Of a stretch of 15,338 bases of DNA, positions 1 through 5,696 are shown piece by piece; positions within the stretch are counted from its first letter, which is position 1; each line of letters opens with the position of its first letter. The stretch spans positions 1 through 15,338 of the forward strand of contig CABSKV010000032.1 in assembly GCA_902478425.1 (NCBI GenBank). The letters run 5' to 3'. The DNA is from an uncultured Coriobacteriia bacterium (GTDB lineage Bacteria > Actinomycetota > Coriobacteriia > Coriobacteriales > QAMH01). Both the position numbers and the translations under genes were made by a program. Below the pieces are notes generated by a model that saw nothing but the letters and a program-made list of their open reading frames with translations, was not told the DNA's origin and searched no databases.

Positions 1-1381
1 AGCGTATCTCGCGCACAGCCTCGACATCGTCAGCCAATGATGCCTCGACCATCTGGCGCAGGTTCGTCTTCTTGCTCCCGGCCACGATATCGACTGCCGA
101 GATATCGCGGATCATGCGCGACACGCGCGTGAAGGGCGGTGTTGCGAGCACGTCACGCGCAAGCAGCCCGACGAGCTCGTCTTCCGCATAGGGTCGCCAC
201 TGTCCGCTCGCGTGCTTCTCGACAAGTCCCGTTCCCTCGACGAGCACGCACGGATAGAGCTTGACCTCATCGGGCTGGAAGGCGGTCTCGCTCACGAAGC
301 GCGCGTAATCGGCCTCGTCATCGGCGATGCTGGAGCCGTAGAGATTGACCATGAAATGCGTGTGGATCTTGAAGCCGAAGATGCGCAGCAGCTCGAAGGC
401 ACGGCACAGCCGTTGCTCGTCGCCCGTTCGATCGTTGAGCGCCAGGACTTCGGGACGCAGGCTCTGCACGCCGATCTGCACCTTCGTGCAGCCAAGCGCA
501 CGCATGCGCGCGAGCGTGGGCGCATCGAGCGTTTCCGGACGCGTCTCGACGACGAGGCCGACGACGCGATGAGCGGCCTTCTCGTTGATGCGCTGCTGCT
601 TGGCAAGCTCGTCCATGCTCGCCGTCTGCCACGAGGCGACATCCTCCCAGGCACTTCCCGCACCGTAGAGCTGCCGTACGGCACCGTTGAAGTCGAGCGT
701 ACCGTCATTGACCGCGGCCTGGATATCGCGCGTCTGCTCGGCAAGCACCTCGTCGCGCCCGTCGATGCCAGCTGCGCGATAGCGTGTGCGCCGTTCCTTC
801 AACGCTTCGGGCAAGGCCGGTGCCTCGTTAAGCGCGCGGAAGAGCTCGCTCACGAACCAAGTCTGGTAGCCCTCGGGGTAATCCGTCCATGACCCACCCA
901 GGATGATGAGCTCGATCTTGTCACAGGCATGCCCCATCTGCATAAGCGCCCGCAGGCGCGAGGCTACCTGCAGGTATGGGTCGAAGTAGTTGCGCTCGGC
1001 ACGCTGGCAGGCGGGCTCGCGATGCAGGTAGCTCTTGGGCATACGCACGTCATTGGGGCAATACAGGCAATGCCCCGAGCAGGCATGCGGCTTGGTGATC
1101 ACCGTGATGGTGGCAACGCCGCTCGCCGTGCGCCGTGGCTTCATGCGCAGCGTCGCGAAGAGCTGTCGCTCGAGCTCCTCGTCGATGGCAAGCGCCGCCC
1201 ACGCAGCCGGATCTTCCTCCTTGAGCTTGAGGTAGTACGGAAGCATGCGCTTCTTGGAGTATGCACGCTCGCGCGTCGCAGCCCGCTTGTTATGACGATT
1301 GAGGATTTGCCCGAGCTCGAGGGCATCAAGCGGCCCTTGAGCGCGTATCGCATCGAGTATGTCCACGAGCACTTCGTACAT
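1..1381 (-). CDS. elp3: Elp3-family tRNA U34 radical SAM/acetyltransferase, C-terminal part outside window
   Basis: Elp3 uses a radical SAM centre and an acetyl-CoA domain to add a carboxymethyl group to C5 of wobble uridine 34 in tRNA. The frame is open from the ATG at 1381 to the left edge, giving about 460 residues. An N-terminal helical region of ~95 residues is followed by VITKPHACSGHCLYCPN, whose Cys101, Cys105 and Cys108 form the CX3CX2C iron-sulfur motif. Further on are Elp3 hallmarks: GGSWTDYPEGYQTWF, GLVVETRPETL, KVQIGVQSL, HTHFMVNLYGSS, DEVKLYPC, and close to the edge RMIRDISAVDIVAGSKKTNLRQ-type sequence, split here as RDISAVDIVAG and KKTNLRQ. The GNAT acetyltransferase domain would lie beyond position 1. 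No clear ribosome binding site precedes the ATG, but TACAAT sits 8 bases before it, so the mRNA may be leaderless. The divergent neighbour is a Trm9-like methyltransferase acting, in eukaryotes, on the Elp3 product. Family assignment is firm; the activity is inferred. Confidence 0.93.
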   Translation of the reverse strand, partial: MYEVLVDILDAIRAQGPLDALELGQILNRHNKRAATRERAYSKKRMLPYYLKLKEEDPAAWAALAIDEELERQLFATLRMKPRRTASGVATITVITKPHACSGHCLYCPNDVRMPKSYLHREPACQRAERNYFDPYLQVASRLRALMQMGHACDKIELIILGGSWTDYPEGYQTWFVSELFRALNEAPALPEALKERRTRYRAAGIDGRDEVLAEQTRDIQAAVNDGTLDFNGAVRQLYGAGSAWEDVASWQTASMDELAKQQRINEKAAHRVVGLVVETRPETLDAPTLARMRALGCTKVQIGVQSLRPEVLALNDRTGDEQRLCRAFELLRIFGFKIHTHFMVNLYGSSIADDEADYARFVSETAFQPDEVKLYPCVLVEGTGLVEKHASGQWRPYAEDELVGLLARDVLATPPFTRVSRMIRDISAVDIVAGSKKTNLRQMVEASLADDVEAVREIR

Positions 1382-1389
1382 GATGCACG

Positions 1390-1395
1390 ATTGTA
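1390..1395 (-). promoter_or_regulatory. -10 box for elp3, possible leaderless start
   Basis: On the minus strand TACAAT lies 8 bases before the elp3 ATG, the distance expected between a -10 box and the transcription start. No Shine-Dalgarno sequence is visible, so transcription may begin at or within a base or two of the start codon. I see no good -35 match 16-18 bases upstream, so the call rests on the -10 alone. Confidence 0.35.
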
Positions 1396-1430
1396 GCGCG
1401 AGCCCGAAAAGCCTGGCGCGGACAACGCTC

Positions 1431-1613
1431 CTCGCCTCGATGGTCGCTCCCCGACAGCCCGCTTCGTGGGGACGTCGGACAGGCCATCTCGCCTCGATGG
1501 TCGCTCCCCGACAGCCCGCTTCGCGGTCTTTACGGCTCGCTCCCTTGGACCTCGGCTCGATGGCCTGTCCGACGCTAGGTTACTTGATGGTGCGCTCCCT
1601 TAGACCTCGTCTC
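1431..1613. repeat. Degenerate ~57-bp intergenic repeat array with inverted arms
   Basis: The gene-free interval 1382-1716 holds clear repeats. A perfect 36-bp direct repeat occurs at 1431-1466 and 1488-1523 (offset 57), containing the core GATGGTCGCTCCCCGACAGC. Weaker GATGG-containing units follow at 1559 and 1586. A second near-repeat of 21 bp, 19 of 21 identical, begins at 1538 and 1593 (offset 55) and contains CGCTCCCTT followed by GACCTCG. A perfect 16-bp inverted pair joins 1473-1488 (CGTCGGACAGGCCATC) to 1559-1574 (GATGGCCTGTCCGACG), enclosing the second 36-bp copy. The repeat lengths are not those of a CRISPR array and the spacers are not unique. It may be a dispersed intergenic element or a structured RNA; nothing in the window decides between them. 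The plus strand is open across the two 36-bp copies only because 57 is a multiple of three. Confidence 0.75.
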
Positions 1614-1681
1614 AGGACATCATCCGCGCCTGGGTGAAGGTGTTACCTCGGCTCAAGGCGCTGTCCGCGCCTGTGGTTTGT

Positions 1682-1709
1682 TTGGCATGTCGAGGGAATG
1701 ACGTACAAT
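1682..1709 (+). promoter_or_regulatory. Sigma-A type promoter of the Trm9-like gene
   Basis: TTGGCA at 1682-1687 and TACAAT at 1704-1709 are separated by 16 bases. Transcription would start about 7 bases later, at 1716-1717, which is exactly the ATG of the methyltransferase. This implies a leaderless message and mirrors the TACAAT-near-ATG layout of divergent elp3. An upstream in-frame ATG at 1708 would overlap the -10 box. Confidence 0.55.
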
Positions 1710-1716
1710 GCAGCGC

Positions 1717-2469
1717 ATGGATGCCAAAACTGCATGCAAGCTCAACGCTCTTACCAGCGACTTTTATACTCGCTGTGCCACATCGTTTTCTTCAACACGG
1801 TCCCAACCTTGGCATGGATGGGAACGTTGCCTTGAAACGATTGATGCCGGGATACAACAACGTCCTGATATCAGCGTTCTTGACTTTGGATGCGGCAATC
1901 TGCGTTTTGAGGATTTCCTGACCACACATGCATCAGCCCGCATACATGCATACGGCATCGATTCATGCACTGATCTTCTTCCACGCACGCATGACATTCA
2001 ATTCAAAAATTTAGACATTATATCTACTTTATGGGATGAAACCCTTGCCGATAAGCTGAAGGATATCCCTTCATGTGATTTGACCTGTGCTTTTGGTCTC
2101 ATGCATCACATTCCCGGCATTCATCAGCGTTCCCAATTTTTAGACATTATGCTGAATAAAACACGGCCCGGTGGATATGTCCTCGTATCGCTCTGGCAAT
2201 TCGAACGCGATGAGCGACTTGCTCGCAAAGCACGCGAGACAACTCAGTATGCGCTTGAACGCTATCCCGACCTGCAGCTTGATAAAGGTGACTGGTTGCT
2301 TGGATGGCAGGACGAGTCCGATGTGCTGCGCTACTGCCACAGCTTTACCGATGCCAAGATTGACAGGCTCATCACTCACGTAACCGACAAGGCACAGCTC
2401 GTCGATCGCTTCTGTGCTGATGGCCCCAACGATGACTTGAACTGTTACCTCGTGCTTCAGTGTTTATAA
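1717..2469 (+). CDS. Trm9/ALKBH8-like SAM-dependent tRNA methyltransferase
   Basis: This 250-residue class I SAM methyltransferase looks like a bacterial relative of Trm9, which methylates cm5U34 of tRNA to mcm5U34. Residues 16-35 contain FYTRCATSFSSTRSQPWHGW, matching the Trm9 N-terminal pattern of a Tyr/Phe-rich helix then FSxTRxxPW. Motif I is VLDFGCGN at ~54-61, the post-motif region is AYGIDSC, motif IV is CAFGLMHHIP at 124-133, and RPGGYVLVSLW follows at 150-160. The C-terminal part has GDWLLGW (191-197) and RYCHSF (205-210), equivalent to the LVPW and RYYH segments of Trm9/ALKBH8. I chose the ATG at 1717 because the promoter places the transcript start there; the in-frame ATG at 1708 adds three residues and is preceded by GAGGG 11 bases away. 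The gene is visibly AT-richer than its neighbours, which suggests acquisition by transfer. It lies divergent from elp3 and its stop is one base from the panF stop. No Trm112-like partner is in the window. Confidence 0.8.
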   Translation: MDAKTACKLNALTSDFYTRCATSFSSTRSQPWHGWERCLETIDAGIQQRPDISVLDFGCGNLRFEDFLTTHASARIHAYGIDSCTDLLPRTHDIQFKNLDIISTLWDETLADKLKDIPSCDLTCAFGLMHHIPGIHQRSQFLDIMLNKTRPGGYVLVSLWQFERDERLARKARETTQYALERYPDLQLDKGDWLLGWQDESDVLRYCHSFTDAKIDRLITHVTDKAQLVDRFCADGPNDDLNCYLVLQCL

Positions 2470-2470
2470 C

Positions 2471-3976
2471 CTAGGCGACGAAGAACACACCATCGGGCTG
2501 GCTGACGATGCCGCGTTGACGGTCACGCCTGTTGCCCAGCCACGAGAACACGAGCATGAGCATGAGCGACAAGCTCGCTCCCAGCACGATCTGGTGCAGG
2601 TCGAAGGGCTTGAACCCCATGGCCATCGTCAGGCAGTAGACGAACACGCCCCCACCCATCGAGGCAAGCGCACCCCAAGCATGTGCCCGCTTCCAGAATA
2701 GCCCCATCACGAATGCCCAGCAAAACGCCGTCTCGAGCCCGCCGAAGGCGAACATGTTGATCTTCCAGATCACGTCGGGCGGCGCGATGGCGATGATGAG
2801 CACGATTATGCCCACGACGTAGGTGAATATGCGCGAAAGCGTCGAGATGCGCGTGTCTTCGACCTCACGTCCCTGCTTCTCGCAATGATGCATGTACATG
2901 TCCTTGATGATGGAGGACGACGAGCTGATTAGCAGCGAGGAAACGGTCGAGATCGACGCGGCGATAGGGCCGACGATGGCGATGCCGGCAAGCCAGGCGG
3001 GAAGCGATTCCATGATGGCAAGCGGGATGATGTTGTCGACCGAGCCGCCGTACTCCGCGAGCGTACCGGGAAGCACGCCCTTGGCGAGCACGCCGAGCGC
3101 AGTCACGCAAATCATCATGAGACCGATGATGACCGTGCCGACGACCATAGCGTTCTTGAGCGCCTTCTCGTCCCTAAAGCCCAGGCAACGCACGACCGAT
3201 TGCGGCAGACAGAAGGTGAGCACGCCGACGAGCAGCCACTGCGTCACGTAGAGCCCGATGGGCATGTTCCCATCGGAAAGCGGGTCCATCATGGCGGGGT
3301 TTTCGGCCATGATGTTCCGCATGATGTTCTCGTAGCCGCCCCCGGCGACGAGTATGCCCGCCGCGAGGATGACGATGCCGACGATCATCATGACGCCGCA
3401 GATCGCGTCCGTCACCGCGACGCCACGAAAGCCGCCGACCGTCGTGTACGAGATGACGACGATGCCGAAGATGAGCAGGCCGACCACGTAGCTGTAGCCC
3501 GTGACCGACTCGAAGAGCTTGGCGCCGCCGACGAACTGCGCGACCATCATCGCGGCAAAGAACAGCAAGATGATGACGGCCGAGATGTTCGCGACCGCAT
3601 CGGACTTGTAGCGTGCGCGCAACACGTCGATGATGGTGACGGCCCCGATCTTGCGGCTGATGAGCGCGAGCTTCTTGCCGAGTATGCCGAAGAGCAGGAA
3701 CAGCGCGGTCACCTGCACGGCCGACATGTACACCCAGCCCCAGCCTATCTGCCAGGCCTGGCCCGGGCCTCCGACGAACGAGCTCACCGAGCCGTAGGTC
3801 GCGATCGTCGTCATGGCGAGCACGAAGCCGCCGAGGCTGCGATTGCCGATGAAGTACTCGGAGACGAAACTGCCACCGTGAAGCGCCGCGCGGCGATTGA
3901 TGCGCATGACAACGGCAAAGGTGACGAGCAAGAAGACGAGGACGGGAATGAGCGTGAGCGGATTACCTTCCATCAT
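2471..3976 (-). CDS. panF: Sodium/pantothenate symporter PanF
   Basis: PanF imports pantothenate, the coenzyme A precursor, with sodium across the cytoplasmic membrane. The 501-residue protein has the sodium:solute symporter fold with about 13 hydrophobic segments. It matches PanF closely in order and wording: EYFIGNRSLGGFVLAMT, ATYGSVSSFVGGPGQAWQIG, FGILGKKLALISRK, AVTIIDVLRARY, VAQFVGGAKLFE, GLLIFGIVVISYTTVGGFR, QSVVRCLGFRDEKAL, AASISTVSSLLISSSSSIIKD and NMFAFGGLETAF. I placed the start at 3976 (MMEGNPLTL): a GGAGGG sits 5 bases upstream, whereas the ATG nine codons earlier would lie further inside yhdT. The start overlaps the last codons of yhdT, implying translational coupling. The stop is one base from that of the convergent methyltransferase. 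PanF is strongly supported over other solute symporters because of the adjacent YhdT. Confidence 0.93.
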   Translation of the reverse strand: MMEGNPLTLIPVLVFLLVTFAVVMRINRRAALHGGSFVSEYFIGNRSLGGFVLAMTTIATYGSVSSFVGGPGQAWQIGWGWVYMSAVQVTALFLLFGILGKKLALISRKIGAVTIIDVLRARYKSDAVANISAVIILLFFAAMMVAQFVGGAKLFESVTGYSYVVGLLIFGIVVISYTTVGGFRGVAVTDAICGVMMIVGIVILAAGILVAGGGYENIMRNIMAENPAMMDPLSDGNMPIGLYVTQWLLVGVLTFCLPQSVVRCLGFRDEKALKNAMVVGTVIIGLMMICVTALGVLAKGVLPGTLAEYGGSVDNIIPLAIMESLPAWLAGIAIVGPIAASISTVSSLLISSSSSIIKDMYMHHCEKQGREVEDTRISTLSRIFTYVVGIIVLIIAIAPPDVIWKINMFAFGGLETAFCWAFVMGLFWKRAHAWGALASMGGGVFVYCLTMAMGFKPFDLHQIVLGASLSLMLMLVFSWLGNRRDRQRGIVSQPDGVFFVA

Positions 3977-4232
3977 CGGCCCCCTCCCCCTCATCGTCGT
4001 CAAGACCGACGTCGCGCATGACGAACTTCGCCATCACGATTGCGAGTATGACGGCGAAGACAAAGGTGCCGAAGCATCCCGTAATCACCCACAGCGGCGT
4101 GGAGAAGACGACGATGCCGGTTTGCGCCACGCCAAAGCCGAGCAACGCCCATACGATGATGGTCGCACCCAGACCGATGACGGCGGCAAGCGCCTCTCGA
4201 TTAGCCTGTTGCAACTTTTCCTTGTACGTCAT
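3963..4232 (-). CDS. yhdT: YhdT family small membrane protein
   Basis: This 89-residue protein belongs to the YhdT/DUF997 family, typically encoded just before panF as in Escherichia coli. It begins MTYKEKLQQANREALAAV, has two hydrophobic segments (about residues 17-38 and 44-66, the second after STPLWVITGCFG), then the conserved MAKFVMRDVGLD and an acidic tail. Its role is unknown; the conserved pairing suggests it assists or stabilises the pantothenate symporter. The ATG at 4232 fits the family N terminus; a longer in-frame reading to 4379 would add an Ala/His-rich extension with no family resemblance. Upstream there is only a weak GGGA about 8 bases away. The gene ends 13 bases inside the panF start region. 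Confidence 0.88.
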   Translation of the reverse strand: MTYKEKLQQANREALAAVIGLGATIIVWALLGFGVAQTGIVVFSTPLWVITGCFGTFVFAVILAIVMAKFVMRDVGLDDDEGEGADDGR

Positions 4233-4274
4233 GCACGAGTCCCGTTTCTCTTCGAATACAAGCTCAGTATGTGG

Positions 4275-4289
4275 GGACGCGAAGCGTCC
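4275..4289 (-). other. Small hairpin in the yhdT-panF leader
   Basis: GGACGC and GCGTCC form a 6-bp perfect stem around a 3-base loop, about 43 bases before the yhdT start. The surrounding 4233-4410 interval has no gene and no recognised riboswitch. A TATCAT resembling a -10 lies further upstream on the minus strand but has no -35. The function of the hairpin, if any, is unknown. Confidence 0.35.
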
Positions 4290-4410
4290 GTATGATGCAT
4301 GAGGCTTCGCATGTGCGTGTGCAATCCCGGATCGGGTATCACCACGAGCAAAGCTCATGTTCAGCGCATGATAGCGCAAGAAGTTTCACTGGCATATAGC
4401 CGGTTCGATA

Positions 4411-4450
4411 GACGGCGTGAGCGACAGGCACGCCTGTCGCTCACGCCGTC
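4411..4450 (-). terminator. Perfect 18-bp hairpin downstream of the HIT gene
   Basis: GACGGCGTGAGCGACAGG (4411-4428) is exactly complementary to 4433-4450, with a four-base CACG loop. It lies 16 bases past the HIT stop codon on the minus strand and before the yhdT-panF leader, so a terminator role is likely. No run of T follows on the minus strand (TATCGAACC), so it is not a canonical intrinsic terminator; an end-protecting or Rho-assisted role is possible. Confidence 0.65.
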
Positions 4451-4466
4451 AAAGTCGCCTATACGC

Positions 4467-4832
4467 TTATGACTGCTCGCGCCAGGAACCCTCGAAGGTG
4501 GCACGGCCCATCTTGGCGCCGCCGATGACGTGCACGTGCATGTGCGGCACGGTCTGAGCGGAATCCGGACCGACGTTGATGATGCAGCGGAAGCCCGACT
4601 CGTCGACGCCCTTGATCTTGGCGACCTGGGGAACTGCCGCCATGATATGACCGAGAGCCTCTGCGGGCACTTCGTCGTTAAGCTCCTGGTAGTGCGTCTT
4701 GGGGACGACGAGCACGTGGACGGGAGCTTCGGGCTCGATGTCGTCGAACGCGTACACGTATTCGTCCTCGTACACCTTGCTGGACGGAATCTCTCCTGCG
4801 ACAAGTTTGCAGAAAATGCAATCGCTGCTCAT
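4467..4832 (-). CDS. HIT family nucleotide-binding hydrolase, HinT-like
   Basis: This 121-residue cytoplasmic protein is a histidine triad (HIT) hydrolase of the HinT branch, which cleaves purine nucleoside phosphoramidates and adenylated conjugates. It starts MSSDCIFCKLVAGEIPS, with the zinc-type Cys5 and Cys8 pair and the HinT N-terminal consensus. YAFDDIEPEAPVHVLVVPKTH covers the central strand region, and the catalytic triad is HMHVH at 97-101 followed by VIGG. The length is normal for the family. A strong AGGAG lies 6 bases before the ATG. It is 60 bases downstream of the RsmJ-like gene on the same strand and may be co-transcribed with it. A perfect hairpin follows its stop. Confidence 0.95.
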   Translation of the reverse strand: MSSDCIFCKLVAGEIPSSKVYEDEYVYAFDDIEPEAPVHVLVVPKTHYQELNDEVPAEALGHIMAAVPQVAKIKGVDESGFRCIINVGPDSAQTVPHMHVHVIGGAKMGRATFEGSWREQS

Positions 4833-4892
4833 TGCTACTCCTCACATGCGTATGAAACATGGCAGCTATCTTCCCGCTGTCATCGCCAAACG

Positions 4893-5570
4893 TCAAGAAT
4901 CACGTACGATGACGATGCAATCGTAGCGCACCGCCTTGCCATGCAGCTCGTAGTCGGGCTTCACGCCACCCAGATACGGTCCCTTGAGCGGGCGCTTGAT
5001 GACGACCTTGCGCGGACGTGCCGCAAGAGCCGCATCGAGCAATGCCGCCTCGTCATCGCATGGTGCCTCGAGCTTGTGCAGGAGTTGGAACTTCTTCTTC
5101 ACCGCCGCGCTTTTCGTGCGTCCGGGAAACATCGGATCGAGGTAGACGACATCGGGTGCTGCGGCAAGCTCGCGCAGCCCCGCCACGCTATCGCCCTCGA
5201 CGACGTGCATGCGACTGGTTGCCCCGGCAAGCTGCTCATCGTGACGTGCCCGCTCGACGGCATTGGCCAGCAATGCCGCGATGACCGGATTGCACTCGAA
5301 GAGCGTGACCGTGAAGCCAGCAGCCGCGAGCAGCAACGAATCCTGTCCCAGGCCAGCTGTCGCATCCACGAGCGTCGGGGCCTTGACGCCCTTGACGCGT
5401 GCGGCACGCACGAGCAGCTCGCGCGAGAGCGCGTCGGGGCGCAGGCGGCGCTTCATCTCATCGAAGCTCGCGCACAGCTCCATGCCATCGCCCTCGAGCA
5501 CGAGACCATCCGCATCATGGCGCAACGCCAGACCAGCACGTGTCAGCTCCTCATGCAGCCCCACTTCCAT
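4893..5570 (-). CDS. rsmJ: RsmJ-like 16S rRNA guanine-N2 methyltransferase
   Basis: The 225-residue product resembles RsmJ (YhiQ), which methylates N2 of G1516 in 16S rRNA. Motif I is LVDATAGLGQDSLLLAAAG at 67-85, followed by FECNPVIAALL, then the diagnostic VVYLDPMFPGRTKSAAVKKK at ~141-160 and VVIKRPLKGPYLGG near the C terminus. The family's DPMFP motif replaces the DPPY seen in other amino methyltransferases. I chose the ATG at 5570 because a strong AGGAGG lies 4 bases upstream; the open frame extends 20 codons further but into the divergent promoter region. E. coli RsmJ is about 250 residues, so the N terminus here is slightly short. The gene is divergent from amtB and upstream of the HIT gene. 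Family membership is clear; the precise target nucleotide is inferred. Confidence 0.85.
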   Translation of the reverse strand: MEVGLHEELTRAGLALRHDADGLVLEGDGMELCASFDEMKRRLRPDALSRELLVRAARVKGVKAPTLVDATAGLGQDSLLLAAAGFTVTLFECNPVIAALLANAVERARHDEQLAGATSRMHVVEGDSVAGLRELAAAPDVVYLDPMFPGRTKSAAVKKKFQLLHKLEAPCDDEAALLDAALAARPRKVVIKRPLKGPYLGGVKPDYELHGKAVRYDCIVIVRDS

Positions 5571-5612
5571 GCGTCCTCCTCTCGCACAGCGCATCGAATT
5601 GTTTCTATCAGG

Positions 5613-5650
5613 GTAAACAAAAAGTAACACCCCTGAAACTCGATGGAAAC
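5613..5650 (+). promoter_or_regulatory. GlnR-like operator: four half-sites at exact 11-bp spacing
   Basis: Four pentamers occur with 6-base gaps: GTAAA (5613-5617), GTAAC (5624-5628), GAAAC (5635-5639) and GAAAC (5646-5650). This closely follows the actinobacterial GlnR box, described as gTnAC-n6-GaAAC repeated with 11-bp periodicity, which OmpR-type GlnR binds as tandem dimers upstream of nitrogen genes such as amtB. The box ends 46 bases before the amtB ATG. An opposing GTTTC lies at 5601-5605, and CAGGG/CCCTG arms (5609-5613, 5631-5635) overlap the site. The interval is shared with rsmJ, which could also be affected. I see no convincing -35/-10 pair. Confidence 0.6.
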
Positions 5651-5696
5651 AATGGACGGCGAAAAATTAAATGGTCGAGAGGAAAGGAAGGGAAAC

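Noticed and set aside
212..892. Plus-strand open frame in the first kilobase
   Set aside because: The minus strand encodes clear Elp3 motifs throughout this stretch, so the plus-strand reading is a shadow.
1431..1523. CRISPR array
   Set aside because: There is only one perfect repeat pair, the spacer is 21 bases and itself part of an inverted repeat, and there are no cas genes.
1359..1637. Plus-strand open frame with an internal 19-residue repeat
   Set aside because: The protein repeat arises only from the 57-bp DNA repeat, the frame overlaps the elp3 start, and no ribosome binding site or family is visible.
3200..4021. Long plus-strand open frame opposite panF
   Set aside because: It is rich in Asp, His, Arg and Ala in the pattern of an antisense frame of a membrane protein gene, and panF is certain.
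4233..4379. Longer N terminus for YhdT
   Set aside because: The extra residues are His/Ala-rich and unlike the family, whose N terminus matches the ATG at 4232.
4530..5627. Long plus-strand open frame across the HIT and RsmJ-like genes
   Set aside because: It spans two firmly identified minus-strand genes and the gap between them and shows no family motifs.
5643..5696. Earlier ATG for amtB
   Set aside because: It would overlap the GlnR-like box and add hydrophilic residues before the first membrane segment; the ATG at 5697 has a well-placed AAGGAAGGG.
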